Below are positions 1-7,235 of a DNA stretch of 12,846 nt, one piece after another. Below the pieces are notes generated by a model that worked only from the letters and a program-made list of their open reading frames with translations, made no database searches and was not told the origin of the DNA. Made by a program: the position numbers and the translations under genes. Numbering within the stretch: the stretch's first letter is position 1; each line of letters opens with the position of its first letter. Origin of the DNA: Bog-473 sp035483935 (lineage in GTDB: Bacteria; Actinomycetota; Acidimicrobiia; Acidimicrobiales; RAAP-2); the NCBI GenBank assembly GCA_035483935.1, contig DATHPK010000205.1, positions 1 through 12,846 on the forward strand, written 5' to 3'.

Positions 1-756
1 GTACTCGTAGACGAACGCGAGCAGCGCCCCCACAGCCAGGCCGCCGAGGTGGGCCCGCCAGTCGATCGAACCGCTGAAGCCGATCAGCAGGTTCAAGACC
101 AGTAGCGCGACGACCGAAGCGATCGGCAAACGGCGGCGGAGCCCGATGACGATGTAGGCCCCGAGCAGGCCCATGATCGCCCCGGAGGCACCGAGCCCGT
201 AGATGCTGGCCGGGCTCAGCAGGTACGACGCCACGCTCCCGGCGAGGCCGGCGAGGAGGTACAGCACGAGGAACCGGGCCCTGCCCAGCAGCACCTCGAC
301 CGCCGGCCCGACGATGAGCAGGGCGATCATGTTGAACAAGATGTGCTGGAAGTTCGCGTGCAGGAACATCGCCGTGAAGGCCCGGTAGTACTGGTGCTGG
401 TAGTGCATCCGGATCGGCTGCAGCGCGTACTTCTCAATGACGGCGGTGTCGTTGCCGAAGCGCTCCAGGAAGAAGACGACGACGTTGATCCCGATGATCG
501 TGAGCACGAGCGGCGTCGGGTTGGTCGACCCGACCACGCCGGTCCGCCCCCGGCTCGTATGCGTGAAGGCGGGGACCTGGCGCGATTTCTTCGCGCCCGC
601 CGAGGCGCACTCCGGGCACTGCCAGCCGACGGCCGCCGACACCATGCAGTCGGTGCAGATCGGGCGGTCGCAGCGCGCACAGACCACCGAGGCCGCCTGT
701 TGGGGGTGGCGGTAACAGGGTGGCGGCGGGGCCGGCTCGGGCGTCGGGCTGCTCAC
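1..756 (-). CDS. Rhomboid-family intramembrane serine protease with N-terminal Cys/His zinc-finger-like domain (C-terminus cut by window)
   Basis: Translating the minus strand from the GTG at 756-754 gives 252 residues open to the window edge. Residues 14-50 hold the pairs CxxH (14-17), CxxC (26-29), CxxC (34-37) and CxxC (47-50), the B-box-like zinc-binding head often seen on actinobacterial rhomboids. A soluble linker follows, then about six hydrophobic segments (near 82-99, 137-156, 160-180, 186-205, 211-228 and 233-250). Rhomboid hallmarks are present: HILFN with H138 and N142, catalytic Ser191 in GASG, and catalytic His236 in RAHLGG, so the enzyme should be active. The family cleaves transmembrane segments of substrates inside the membrane; the substrate here is unknown. 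The start overlaps the TetR stop by 4 bp (GTGA), suggesting coupled translation. A seventh membrane helix or tail could lie outside the window. Family assignment is firm; the role is not known. Confidence 0.93.
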   Translation of the reverse strand, partial: MSSPTPEPAPPPPCYRHPQQAASVVCARCDRPICTDCMVSAAVGWQCPECASAGAKKSRQVPAFTHTSRGRTGVVGSTNPTPLVLTIIGINVVVFFLERFGNDTAVIEKYALQPIRMHYQHQYYRAFTAMFLHANFQHILFNMIALLIVGPAVEVLLGRARFLVLYLLAGLAGSVASYLLSPASIYGLGASGAIMGLLGAYIVIGLRRRLPIASVVALLVLNLLIGFSGSIDWRAHLGGLAVGALLAFVYEY

Positions 757-1313
757 CGGATCCCCGCGAGCAACTCGGACCGGACGAGCAGCGACACCTG
801 CTCGGGGTCGTTGAGGTCCCAGCGCCCGGGCGACGCGATGTAGGAGAGCACCATGCGGGCGAGGAAGTCCGCCGCCACGTCGAGTTCGGCGCCCTCGGAC
901 ATCCCGTGCCGCACCAGATAGGGCGCCAAGAAGGCGGCGACCATGGCCTGCGTCTGGTCCGCCTCCGTCGTCATGCGCGGCAAGAGGATGTCGGGCTCGG
1001 TGACCAGGATGCGCTGGAGCACCCCGTGCTCGAGCACCGCGCGGTGCGCGAACATCAGGCCCCGCTCCATGACCTCCTCGAGCGTCTCGGCGTCGGAGAC
1101 TTCCTCATAGAGGCGCAGGAAGAAGCGAGCGAACTCCCACCCGACGACGGCCGAGATCAGCTCGTCACGCCCGCCCGGGAAGTAGCGGTACACCGTCGCC
1201 CGCGACACGCCCGCCTCGCGGGCGGCGTCCTCGACGGTCGTCTTGTCCAGGCCCCAGCGCGCGACGCAGTCGTAGGTCGAGCGGAGGAGCCGCTCGCGGA
1301 CCTCGGGGTTCAC
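753..1313 (-). CDS. TetR/AcrR-family transcriptional regulator
   Basis: This 186-residue protein has the usual TetR length. The N-terminal DNA-binding domain is clear: helix-turn-helix residues about 26-45 (TVEDAAREAGVSRATVYRYF), followed by the typical FPGGRDEL lead into the ligand-binding domain. The remainder is helical with no recognisable ligand signature, so the effector cannot be named. The start is the GTG at 1313-1311, overlapping the dapB TGA by 4 bp (GTGA); its own TGA overlaps the next GTG in the same way. It is therefore almost certainly co-transcribed with dapB and the rhomboid gene. TetR proteins usually repress nearby or divergent genes, but there is no intergenic space here for an operator, so its target is probably elsewhere or at a distant operon promoter. 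That last point is inference. Confidence 0.9.
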   Translation of the reverse strand: MNPEVRERLLRSTYDCVARWGLDKTTVEDAAREAGVSRATVYRYFPGGRDELISAVVGWEFARFFLRLYEEVSDAETLEEVMERGLMFAHRAVLEHGVLQRILVTEPDILLPRMTTEADQTQAMVAAFLAPYLVRHGMSEGAELDVAADFLARMVLSYIASPGRWDLNDPEQVSLLVRSELLAGIR

Positions 1314-2095
1314 AGCCCCAGCAGCGGCTCGAGGCCCACCGTCATGCCGGTTCGCCCCCCGACCGCGCGCACGGCGAGCAGCACGCCCGGCATGAAGGAG
1401 GTGCGGTCGTAGGAGTCGTGGCGGATGCTCAGGCTCTGGCCGGCCGCGCCGAAGACGACCTCCTCGTGCGCCACCAGCCCGGGCAGGCGCACGGAGTGGA
1501 CGTGGACGCCGCCGGTCGCTTCCGCGCCACGGGCGCCCGGCAGCACGAAGTCCGTCGTCGGGTCCGGGCCCAGAGGGCCGCTCCCCGCCTCCCCGCGGGC
1601 CTCGGCGATCAGCGCGGCGGTGCGCAGCGCCGTGCCCGACGGCGCGTCGCGCTTGGCATCGTGGTGCAGCTCGATCACCTCCACGCCGTCCATGTGGGGC
1701 GCGATGACGCGGGAGCAGTGCATGAGCAGCACCGCTCCGATGGCGAAGTTGGCGGCCACCACGACGTTGCGACCGCTGTCGCCGAAGGCCTTGCGGATCT
1801 GGTCCAGATCGGCGTCACTCAGGCCGCTCGTGCCGATCACGGCGTGCACGCGTTGGAGCGCGTAGTGGGCCACGTTGTGGCGGACCGCTTCGGCGATGGT
1901 GAAGTCCACGACCACCTCGACGCCGAAGTCGGCCAGCGCCTTGGTCTCGCCGACGATCGTGCGTCCGGCGGCGTCCTCGCCCACGTGGGCCGGGTCGATC
2001 ACCGCGACCAGTTCCATGTCGTCCGCACCGTGGACGGCCCGGGCGACCTCCTGGCCCATGCGGCCGCCGGCGCCGACGACACCGACCTTGATCAT
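1310..2095 (-). CDS. dapB: 4-hydroxy-tetrahydrodipicolinate reductase
   Basis: DapB reduces 4-hydroxy-tetrahydrodipicolinate with NAD(P)H in the diaminopimelate/lysine pathway, supplying lysine and peptidoglycan precursors in the cytoplasm. The 261-residue length is normal. The N-terminal Rossmann fold carries GAGGRMG (8-14) for dinucleotide binding. The family signature ELHHDAKRDAPSGTA (142-156) contains the catalytic histidine pair 144-145 and Lys148. The region around 196-228 (GGVHVHSVRLPG, then HEEVVFG) is also characteristic. The ATG start at 2095-2093 lies 9 nt after the TAG of the M16 peptidase gene, with no strong Shine-Dalgarno sequence, so translation is probably coupled. Linkage of pnp, an M16 peptidase gene and dapB is known in actinobacteria. 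The C-terminus overlaps the TetR start. No dapA is visible in this window. Confidence 0.97.
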   Translation of the reverse strand: MIKVGVVGAGGRMGQEVARAVHGADDMELVAVIDPAHVGEDAAGRTIVGETKALADFGVEVVVDFTIAEAVRHNVAHYALQRVHAVIGTSGLSDADLDQIRKAFGDSGRNVVVAANFAIGAVLLMHCSRVIAPHMDGVEVIELHHDAKRDAPSGTALRTAALIAEARGEAGSGPLGPDPTTDFVLPGARGAEATGGVHVHSVRLPGLVAHEEVVFGAAGQSLSIRHDSYDRTSFMPGVLLAVRAVGGRTGMTVGLEPLLGL

Positions 2096-2104
2096 GGAAC
2101 GAGG

Positions 2105-3367
2105 CTACCGGGCGGCCAACGCGGGCAGGTGGGACTCGAAGACCTCTGCGTCGAACGGCCCCACCGCGCTCATCGTGCGCGGTGCCTGCACCAGCTCCGC
2201 GGCGACGTCGAGCACCTGGGTCCGGTCCACCGCGTCGATGCGGGCGAGCAGCTCGTCGACCGTCACCACTTCGCCGTGCAACAGCATCGATGCGCCGATG
2301 CGGCTCATGCGCGCCCCGGAGTCCTCGCCCGACAGGAGCGTCTCGGCCCGCAGGCTGCCCTTGGCGACCGCCAGCTCGCGTTCGGTGACTCCCTCGGTGG
2401 CCAGCAGCTCGAGCTCGTCCTCGACGATGCGCAGCACCTCGTCGACATGGTCGGGCGCGGTGCCGACCACGACGGCCAGCGAGCCGGTGTCGGCATAGGC
2501 CGCGCGTTCGGACCACACCGAGTAGGCCAGGCCGCGCTCTTCGCGCACCTTCTGGAACAGCCGGCTCGACAGGCCGCCGCCCAACACGTGGTTGAGCACC
2601 GAGAGCGCCCAACGACGCTCGTCGAAGCGCGACACCGAGCGGGCGCCGTAGACGAGGTGTGCCTGTTCTGTTTGCCGCCGGAGGACGTCGAGCGGCACGA
2701 CGTCGGGACCGGGGGCGGCGCGCTCGGGGACCTCGCCGCCGCGCACACCTGCAAAGCGGCGCTCGAGGTCGGCCGCCACCGCCTCGTGGGTGCAGTTGCC
2801 TGCCACCGAGACGACCATGTTTGAGGGCCGGTAGTGCCGGGCCCGGAAGGCGTCGATGTCGTCGCGGGTGATCTGGCGCACCGAGGAAGCCGTGCCGAGC
2901 GTGTCGCGGCCGAGGGCGTGCCCGGGGAACATCGAGGCCTGCCAGCGTTCGGCGGCCAGGTCGGCCGGCTCGTCGGCGTGCATCAGGATCTCGTCGAGGA
3001 TGACGGTCCGCTCGGCGTCGATGTCCGAGGGCCGCAGCGCCGGCTCCCAGATGATGTCGCTCAGGATGTCGAGCCCGAGCCCGAGATGCTCCGACAGGAG
3101 CCGGACGTAGAACGTCGTGTACTCCTTCGTCGTGAACGCGTTGCAGTCGCCGCCGACCTCGTCGAGCGCCTCGGCGATGGCCGCGGCCGAGCGGTGCTCG
3201 GTCCCTTTGAAGAGGAGGTGCTCGAGGAAGTGCGACGCGCCGGCGAGCTCGCCGGGCTCGTCACGCGAGCCGGTGCCGACCCAGTAGGCGACCGCGACCG
3301 AGTGGACGTCCGCCATGGTCTCGGTGACCAGACGAAGGCCGCACGGCAGGACGGAGGTCTCGATCAA
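2105..3367 (-). CDS. M16-family zinc metallopeptidase (processing-peptidase-like, PepR type)
   Basis: This is a 420-residue single-chain M16 peptidase. The inverted zinc motif HFLEH lies at 46-50: His46 and His50 are ligands and Glu49 is the catalytic base. Glu126, in ILDEI, lies 76 residues after His50, the spacing expected for the third zinc ligand. The C-terminal half carries the family block GGGLSSRLFQKVREERGLAY at 263-282, so both M16 halves are present and the active site looks intact. No signal peptide is visible, which suggests a cytoplasmic enzyme. The start is TTG at 3367-3365, overlapping the pnp TGA by 4 bp (TTGA). The next candidate, ATG at residue 18, would remove the first beta strand. 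The gene corresponds to the pepR-like gene downstream of PNPase in other actinobacteria. Its physiological substrate is not known to me. Confidence 0.93.
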   Translation of the reverse strand: MIETSVLPCGLRLVTETMADVHSVAVAYWVGTGSRDEPGELAGASHFLEHLLFKGTEHRSAAAIAEALDEVGGDCNAFTTKEYTTFYVRLLSEHLGLGLDILSDIIWEPALRPSDIDAERTVILDEILMHADEPADLAAERWQASMFPGHALGRDTLGTASSVRQITRDDIDAFRARHYRPSNMVVSVAGNCTHEAVAADLERRFAGVRGGEVPERAAPGPDVVPLDVLRRQTEQAHLVYGARSVSRFDERRWALSVLNHVLGGGLSSRLFQKVREERGLAYSVWSERAAYADTGSLAVVVGTAPDHVDEVLRIVEDELELLATEGVTERELAVAKGSLRAETLLSGEDSGARMSRIGASMLLHGEVVTVDELLARIDAVDRTQVLDVAAELVQAPRTMSAVGPFDAEVFESHLPALAAR

Positions 3368-5814
3368 CGACGACGGGAACGGCCCCGCGACCGGTTGCGG
3401 TCGCCGCCGCGGTCGCCCCGGTCGCCGCGGTCGTTGCCGCGGCCCCCGCCTTCACCCGCGGCCGCTCCCGGCCCCAGGTCGCCGAGGTCGGCCTTCAGCT
3501 CGGCCTCGAACGCGTCCTCGAACGAGAGCCCCGACGACGCATCGCCGCCCGAGCCCGAAGCCGGAGCGCTGTCGCCGTTGTCGGCGCCACCGCGGGCCCC
3601 GGAGTCGCGGCCCGCCGGCGCCTCGGGCGCGGAGGCGAGCGACAGGGACACCTTGCCCTGCGGGTCGATGTCGTCCACGCGCACCTCGACCGGCTGGCCC
3701 AGGGTGAGCACGTCCTCGACGTTGTTGATGCGCTTGCCGCCGGCGAGCGACGACAGCTTCGAGATGTGCAACAACCCGTCACGCCCGGGCAGCACGTTCA
3801 CGAAGGCGCCGAACTTGGTGATGTTGACGACCTTGCCGTCGTAGACGGCGCCGACGTCGGCTGTCGGCGGGTCGAGGATCAGCGAGATCCGCCGCTTCGC
3901 CTCGGCCACGGCGTTGCCGTCCTTGGCACCGATCGTCACCGTGCCGACGACGCCGTCGTCGTCGACCGCGATGTCGGCCCCGGTCTCCTGCTGCAGCGTG
4001 TTGATGACCTTGCCCTTGGGCCCGATGACCTCGCCGATCTTGTCGATCGGGATCTCCATCGACACGATCTTCGGCGCGCTCGACGCGACCTCGCTGCGCG
4101 GCTCGGCGATGGCACCGGCCATGACGCCGAGAATGGTGAGCCGGGCCTCCTTGGCCTGGAGCAGCGCCTTGGCCAGGACGTCGGCCGGCAAGCCGTCGAT
4201 CTTCGTGTCGAGCTGCAGCGCTGTCACGGCGTCGGCCGTGCCGGCCACCTTGAAGTCCATGTCACCGAACGCGTCCTCCGAACCGAGGATGTCAGTCAGG
4301 GTGACGTACGCGCCGCCGTCGAAGACGAGGCCCATGGCGATGCCCGCCACCGGCGCCTTGATCGGCACGCCCGCCGCCATGAGCGACAGCGTCGAGCCGC
4401 ACACCGAGGCCATGGACGTCGAGCCGTTCGAGGAGAGCACGTCGGACACGACGCGGATGGCGTAGGGGAACTCTTCCTCGCTGGGCACCACCGGCAGCAG
4501 GGCCCGCTCGGCCAGCAGGCCGTGGCCGATCTCGCGGCGCTTGGGGCCGCGCATGAAGCCGGTCTCACCGGTCGAGAATGGCGGGAAGTTGTAGTGGTGC
4601 ATGTAGCGCTTGAACTCGACCGGGGTGATCGTGTCGAGCAGCTGGTTCATGCGCGGCATGCCGAGCGTCGTCACGTTGAGAACCTGGGTCTCGCCGCGTT
4701 GGAAGAGCGCCGAGCCGTGGGCCGTCGGCAGGAGGTCGATCTCGGCCGACAACGGCCGGATGTCCGCGATGCCCCGGCCGTCGACGCGCACGCCGTCGTC
4801 GACGATCCTCTTGCGCACCAGCTTCTTGGTCAACCCACGGATGGCCGCCTTGACCTCGCCGGGGCGGTCGGCGAACTCGTCGCCCAGCGCGGCGCGGATC
4901 TCCTCGCCGGCGGCGTCGAGTGCGGCGTTCCGCTCCGCCTTCGACGTGACGAGGTTGGCCTTGGAGATGGCGTCGGTGCCGACCGCCTGCACGCGCTCCC
5001 ACACGTCGGGCTCGTAGTCGGTGAACGTCGAGTACGGGATGGTCTCGATCGGGCCGCGCACTGCGACGTACGCCGCCATGAGCTCGCGCTGGAGGTTGAT
5101 CGACTCGCGGATCCAGGTCTTGGACGCCTCGAGCCCCTGGGCGAGCACCTCCTCGGTGACCTTCGGGGCGCCGTCCGCGTAGTAGTCCCACGACTTCTCG
5201 GTCCCGCCGGCCTCGACCATCATGATGGCGATCTCGCTGTCGACGTCCTCGCTCAGGGCCCGCCCGGCAACGACCAGTTCGAACGTGCCCTCCTCGCCCT
5301 CTTCGAAGGTCGGGTGCGGGATCCACGTCCCCTCGGTCGTGTACGCGACGCGCACGGCGCCGATCGGGCCGTCGAAGGGGATGCCCGAGATCATCAGTGC
5401 GGCGGACGCCGCGTTGATCGCCAGGACGTCGTGCGGGTTGATCTGGTCGGCGCCGACGACCGTCCCCACGATGTGGACCTCGTTGCGGAAGCCTTCGGGG
5501 AAGGACGGACGCAGCGGCCGGTCGATGAGCCGGTCGGTCAGGATCGCCTGGTCCGAGGCCTTGCCCTCCCGGCGGAAGAACGAGCCCGGGATCTTGCCGG
5601 CGGCGTAGGTCCGCTCCTCGATGTCGACGGTGAGCGGGAAGAAGTCGGTACCCTCGCGTACCGAACGGGCCGCCGTCGCGGTGGTCAGGATGACGGTGTC
5701 ACCGAGACGGGCCAGGACGGCGCCGTCGGCGAGCTGGGCGAGCTTGCCCGCGTCGAAGGACAGGGTGCGATCGGTCCCGCTGATCGGGGCCGAGACGGAA
5801 ATGGCATCAGACAT
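3364..5814 (-). CDS. pnp: Polyribonucleotide nucleotidyltransferase (PNPase)
   Basis: PNPase degrades RNA 3' to 5' by phosphorolysis and can add 3' tails; it acts as a trimer. The 816-residue protein has, in order, RNase PH domain 1 (about 10-145), a helical linker (about 240-330), RNase PH domain 2 (about 340-560), a KH domain with GPKG at 598-601 and an S1 domain (about 655-728). Active-site residues are present: Asp514 and Asp520 in the EDAFGDMDFKVAG block match the catalytic aspartates of E. coli PNPase, and CGSTLSLMAAG (472-482) is typical. After the S1 domain comes an 85-90 residue disordered tail ending in RGD/RGG/RSR-rich sequence, longer than in the E. coli enzyme. The ATG at 5814-5812 is set by a GAGGAG Shine-Dalgarno at 5824-5819 with 4 nt spacing. 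The stop overlaps the M16 start. Upstream is rpsO, as in many bacteria. Confidence 0.98.
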   Translation of the reverse strand: MSDAISVSAPISGTDRTLSFDAGKLAQLADGAVLARLGDTVILTTATAARSVREGTDFFPLTVDIEERTYAAGKIPGSFFRREGKASDQAILTDRLIDRPLRPSFPEGFRNEVHIVGTVVGADQINPHDVLAINAASAALMISGIPFDGPIGAVRVAYTTEGTWIPHPTFEEGEEGTFELVVAGRALSEDVDSEIAIMMVEAGGTEKSWDYYADGAPKVTEEVLAQGLEASKTWIRESINLQRELMAAYVAVRGPIETIPYSTFTDYEPDVWERVQAVGTDAISKANLVTSKAERNAALDAAGEEIRAALGDEFADRPGEVKAAIRGLTKKLVRKRIVDDGVRVDGRGIADIRPLSAEIDLLPTAHGSALFQRGETQVLNVTTLGMPRMNQLLDTITPVEFKRYMHHYNFPPFSTGETGFMRGPKRREIGHGLLAERALLPVVPSEEEFPYAIRVVSDVLSSNGSTSMASVCGSTLSLMAAGVPIKAPVAGIAMGLVFDGGAYVTLTDILGSEDAFGDMDFKVAGTADAVTALQLDTKIDGLPADVLAKALLQAKEARLTILGVMAGAIAEPRSEVASSAPKIVSMEIPIDKIGEVIGPKGKVINTLQQETGADIAVDDDGVVGTVTIGAKDGNAVAEAKRRISLILDPPTADVGAVYDGKVVNITKFGAFVNVLPGRDGLLHISKLSSLAGGKRINNVEDVLTLGQPVEVRVDDIDPQGKVSLSLASAPEAPAGRDSGARGGADNGDSAPASGSGGDASSGLSFEDAFEAELKADLGDLGPGAAAGEGGGRGNDRGDRGDRGGDRNRSRGRSRRR

Positions 5815-5857
5815 GATGCTCCTCGTATGTCGGGGGCATCTTCTCGTCTGGTTCCCA

Positions 5858-5869
5858 GTGGTCGACCAC
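5858..5869. repeat. 12-bp perfect palindrome in the rpsO-pnp intergenic region
   Basis: GTGGTCGACCAC is perfectly self-complementary. It lies about 45 nt upstream of the pnp start within the 124-nt rpsO-pnp gap (5815-5938). A second short palindrome, CTTCGAAG, is nearby at 5876-5883. As RNA the first can form only a 4-bp stem with a TCGA loop; as DNA it could be an operator for a dimeric protein. In E. coli the rpsO-pnp gap carries a terminator and an RNase III hairpin used for PNPase autocontrol. I see no long stem or U-run here, so an equivalent is not demonstrated. The rest of the gap shows no clear promoter. Confidence 0.3.
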
Positions 5870-5938
5870 CTCGATCTTCGAAGTGACCGGCAACTGGCAG
5901 CCAGCTACTGGAGACGCCCGTGTGTGTGGGTGCCGCCG

Positions 5939-6196
5939 CTACCGTCGAATGCCGAGACGGCCGATGATGGAGCGGTAGCGCTCGACGTCGTTCTTGCGGA
6001 CGTAGTCGAGCAGCCGGCGGCGCTGACCGATGAGCTTCATCAGGCCGCGCCGGGTGTGGTGGTCCCCTTTGTGCTCCTTCAGGTGCTCCGTCAAGTGGTT
6101 GATCCGTCCGGACAGCAGGGCAATCTGCACCTCGGGCGAGCCGGTGTCCGTGTCATGGAGCCGGTACTCGGCGATGGTGGCCTGCGTGTCGGGCAT
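5939..6196 (-). CDS. rpsO: 30S ribosomal protein S15
   Basis: S15 is a primary 16S rRNA-binding protein that helps assemble the 30S platform. The 85-residue protein matches the family along its length: DTGSPEVQIALLSGRINHL (17-35), then the S15 signature HLKEHKGDHHTRRGLMKLIG (38-57) and RRRLLDYVRKND (59-70). It is a few residues shorter at the N-terminus than the usual 88-89. The ATG at 6196-6194 is fixed by an in-frame TGA only four codons upstream (6208-6206) and by TGAGG at 6208-6204, a Shine-Dalgarno with 7 nt spacing. It lies between ribF and pnp in the common order. The 82-nt leader with a strong stem-loop is a candidate site for control by S15 itself, which is known in several bacteria through unrelated RNA structures. 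Confidence 0.98.
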   Translation of the reverse strand: MPDTQATIAEYRLHDTDTGSPEVQIALLSGRINHLTEHLKEHKGDHHTRRGLMKLIGQRRRLLDYVRKNDVERYRSIIGRLGIRR

Positions 6197-6245
6197 AGAG
6201 GAACCTCAGGAGAAGCGTCGTCGGAGTCGGCGAGGAACCTGTCCC

Positions 6246-6274
6246 CGGCCGGCTTCCATGCTAGCAGCCGGCCG
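6246..6274 (-). promoter_or_regulatory. 9-bp perfect stem-loop in the ribF-rpsO intergenic leader
   Basis: On the minus strand CGGCCGGCT (6274-6266) and AGCCGGCCG (6254-6246) form a perfect 9-bp, very GC-rich stem with an 11-nt loop. It starts just after the ribF stop codon (6281-6279). No T-run follows, so it is not a standard intrinsic terminator. It could be a processing or mRNA-stabilising hairpin at the ribF 3' end, a weak attenuator, or part of an S15-responsive leader for rpsO. The stem is seen directly; the function is inference. Confidence 0.5.
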
Positions 6275-6286
6275 CTGATCAGGGAA
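6258..6286 (-). promoter_or_regulatory. Possible weak sigma70-type promoter before rpsO
   Basis: TTCCCT (6286-6281) and TAGCAT (6263-6258) are separated by 17 bp on the minus strand, about 60 nt upstream of the rpsO ATG. The -10-like element keeps the key T1, A2 and T6 positions; the -35-like element is poor. Transcription from here would begin near 6251 and would contain only one arm of the overlapping stem-loop, so promoter and hairpin would be alternative uses of the same sequence. An internal promoter ahead of rpsO-pnp is plausible biologically but weakly supported here. Confidence 0.2.
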
Positions 6287-7208
6287 GATCGGCCCCGGCG
6301 AGCACCCGCTCGGTCTCGGCCACATCCAGGTGCATCTGGGCGATCAGGTCCTCGACCGAGTCGAACCGCTGCTCGTCCCGCAGGCGGTGGGCAAAGGACA
6401 CCCGGGACGGCTCCCCGTAGAGGTCGCCGTCGAAATGCAGGAGGTACGCCTCGACCAGCACCGGGGCCGTGCCCGGCTCGTAGAACGTCGGCCGCCGCCC
6501 GACGTTGATGGCGGCCCGGTGGACCGAGCCGTCGGCGCGGCGGAAGTGGCCGGCGTAGACCCCGTCCGCCGGCAGGGCGATGTCCTCGGGGATCTCGAGG
6601 TTGGCCGTCGGGAACCCCAGCTCGGGCCCGCCGCGGCCGTCCCCGCGCACCACGGGGCCCCGCACCTCGTGCGGCCGGCCCAGGAGCTCTGCCGCCCGTT
6701 CCACGTCGCCGGACGCCAGCAGGGCACGGATCCGTGTCGAGGAGACGGGCTCGCTCCCGTCGTCGGTGAGCCCGACGCCCACGACCTCGAAGCCCCACCG
6801 GGCGCCCAGCTCGCGCAGCAACGCGACGTTGCCCTTGCGCCCGTGCCCGAAGTGGAAGTCCTCCCCCACCACCACCAGCCGGGCCGCCAACTGGTCGACG
6901 AGGATCTCCTTCACGAAGTCCTCGGCCGTCTCGTTCGCCCGCTCCTCGTCGAAGGGCACCACGAGCGTGCGGTCGACGCCGCAGTCGGCCAACAGCTCGA
7001 GCTTCTGCTCGAGGCTCGTCAGCTGACGGGGCGCCGACTCGGGCCGCACGACGTAGGCGGGGTGGCGGTCGAACGTCACCACCACCGAGGACAGACCCGC
7101 AGCAGCCGCCCGGTTGCACAGGTCGCCCAAAAGGGCGCGGTGGCCGAGATGGACCCCGTCGTAGGCGCCGATGGTGACGGCTGTTCCTGGTCCGGGCGTC
7201 GGGGGCAT
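6279..7208 (-). CDS. ribF: Bifunctional riboflavin kinase / FMN adenylyltransferase (FAD synthetase)
   Basis: RibF phosphorylates riboflavin to FMN and adenylates FMN to FAD in the cytoplasm. The 309-residue length is normal for the bifunctional enzyme. The N-terminal adenylyltransferase domain has GAYDGVHLGH at 14-23, the nucleotidyltransferase HxGH motif with Tyr where Phe is usual, and VSSTRIR at 155-161. The C-terminal kinase domain has GFPTANL (198-204), GVYAG (216-220) and EAYLLHFDGDLYG (253-265), where Glu253 is the likely catalytic acid. Both activities look intact. The ATG at 7208-7206 is the only start candidate in the 27-nt gap after truB; it leaves a slightly short N-terminus, and only a weak AGGG lies close upstream. 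The truB-ribF-rpsO order is common in bacteria. Confidence 0.97.
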   Translation of the reverse strand: MPPTPGPGTAVTIGAYDGVHLGHRALLGDLCNRAAAAGLSSVVVTFDRHPAYVVRPESAPRQLTSLEQKLELLADCGVDRTLVVPFDEERANETAEDFVKEILVDQLAARLVVVGEDFHFGHGRKGNVALLRELGARWGFEVVGVGLTDDGSEPVSSTRIRALLASGDVERAAELLGRPHEVRGPVVRGDGRGGPELGFPTANLEIPEDIALPADGVYAGHFRRADGSVHRAAINVGRRPTFYEPGTAPVLVEAYLLHFDGDLYGEPSRVSFAHRLRDEQRFDSVEDLIAQMHLDVAETERVLAGADLP

Positions 7209-7235
7209 CGCGCCCTGAGGGTAGTCGGGCAGCCG

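Noticed and set aside
1418..2824. A 468-codon plus-strand open frame opposite dapB and the M16 gene
   Set aside because: It is an antisense shadow across two confirmed genes, with no domain signature.
3766..5886. A 706-codon open frame on the plus strand opposite pnp
   Set aside because: It is antisense to a complete, motif-verified PNPase. Its translation is a His/Arg/Asp/Val-rich composition typical of the mirror of high-GC codons, with no recognisable domain.
6091..7119. A 342-codon minus-strand frame overlapping ribF and rpsO
   Set aside because: It is the wrong-frame reading of ribF, Arg/Gly/Pro-rich with no motif, and it conflicts with two verified genes.
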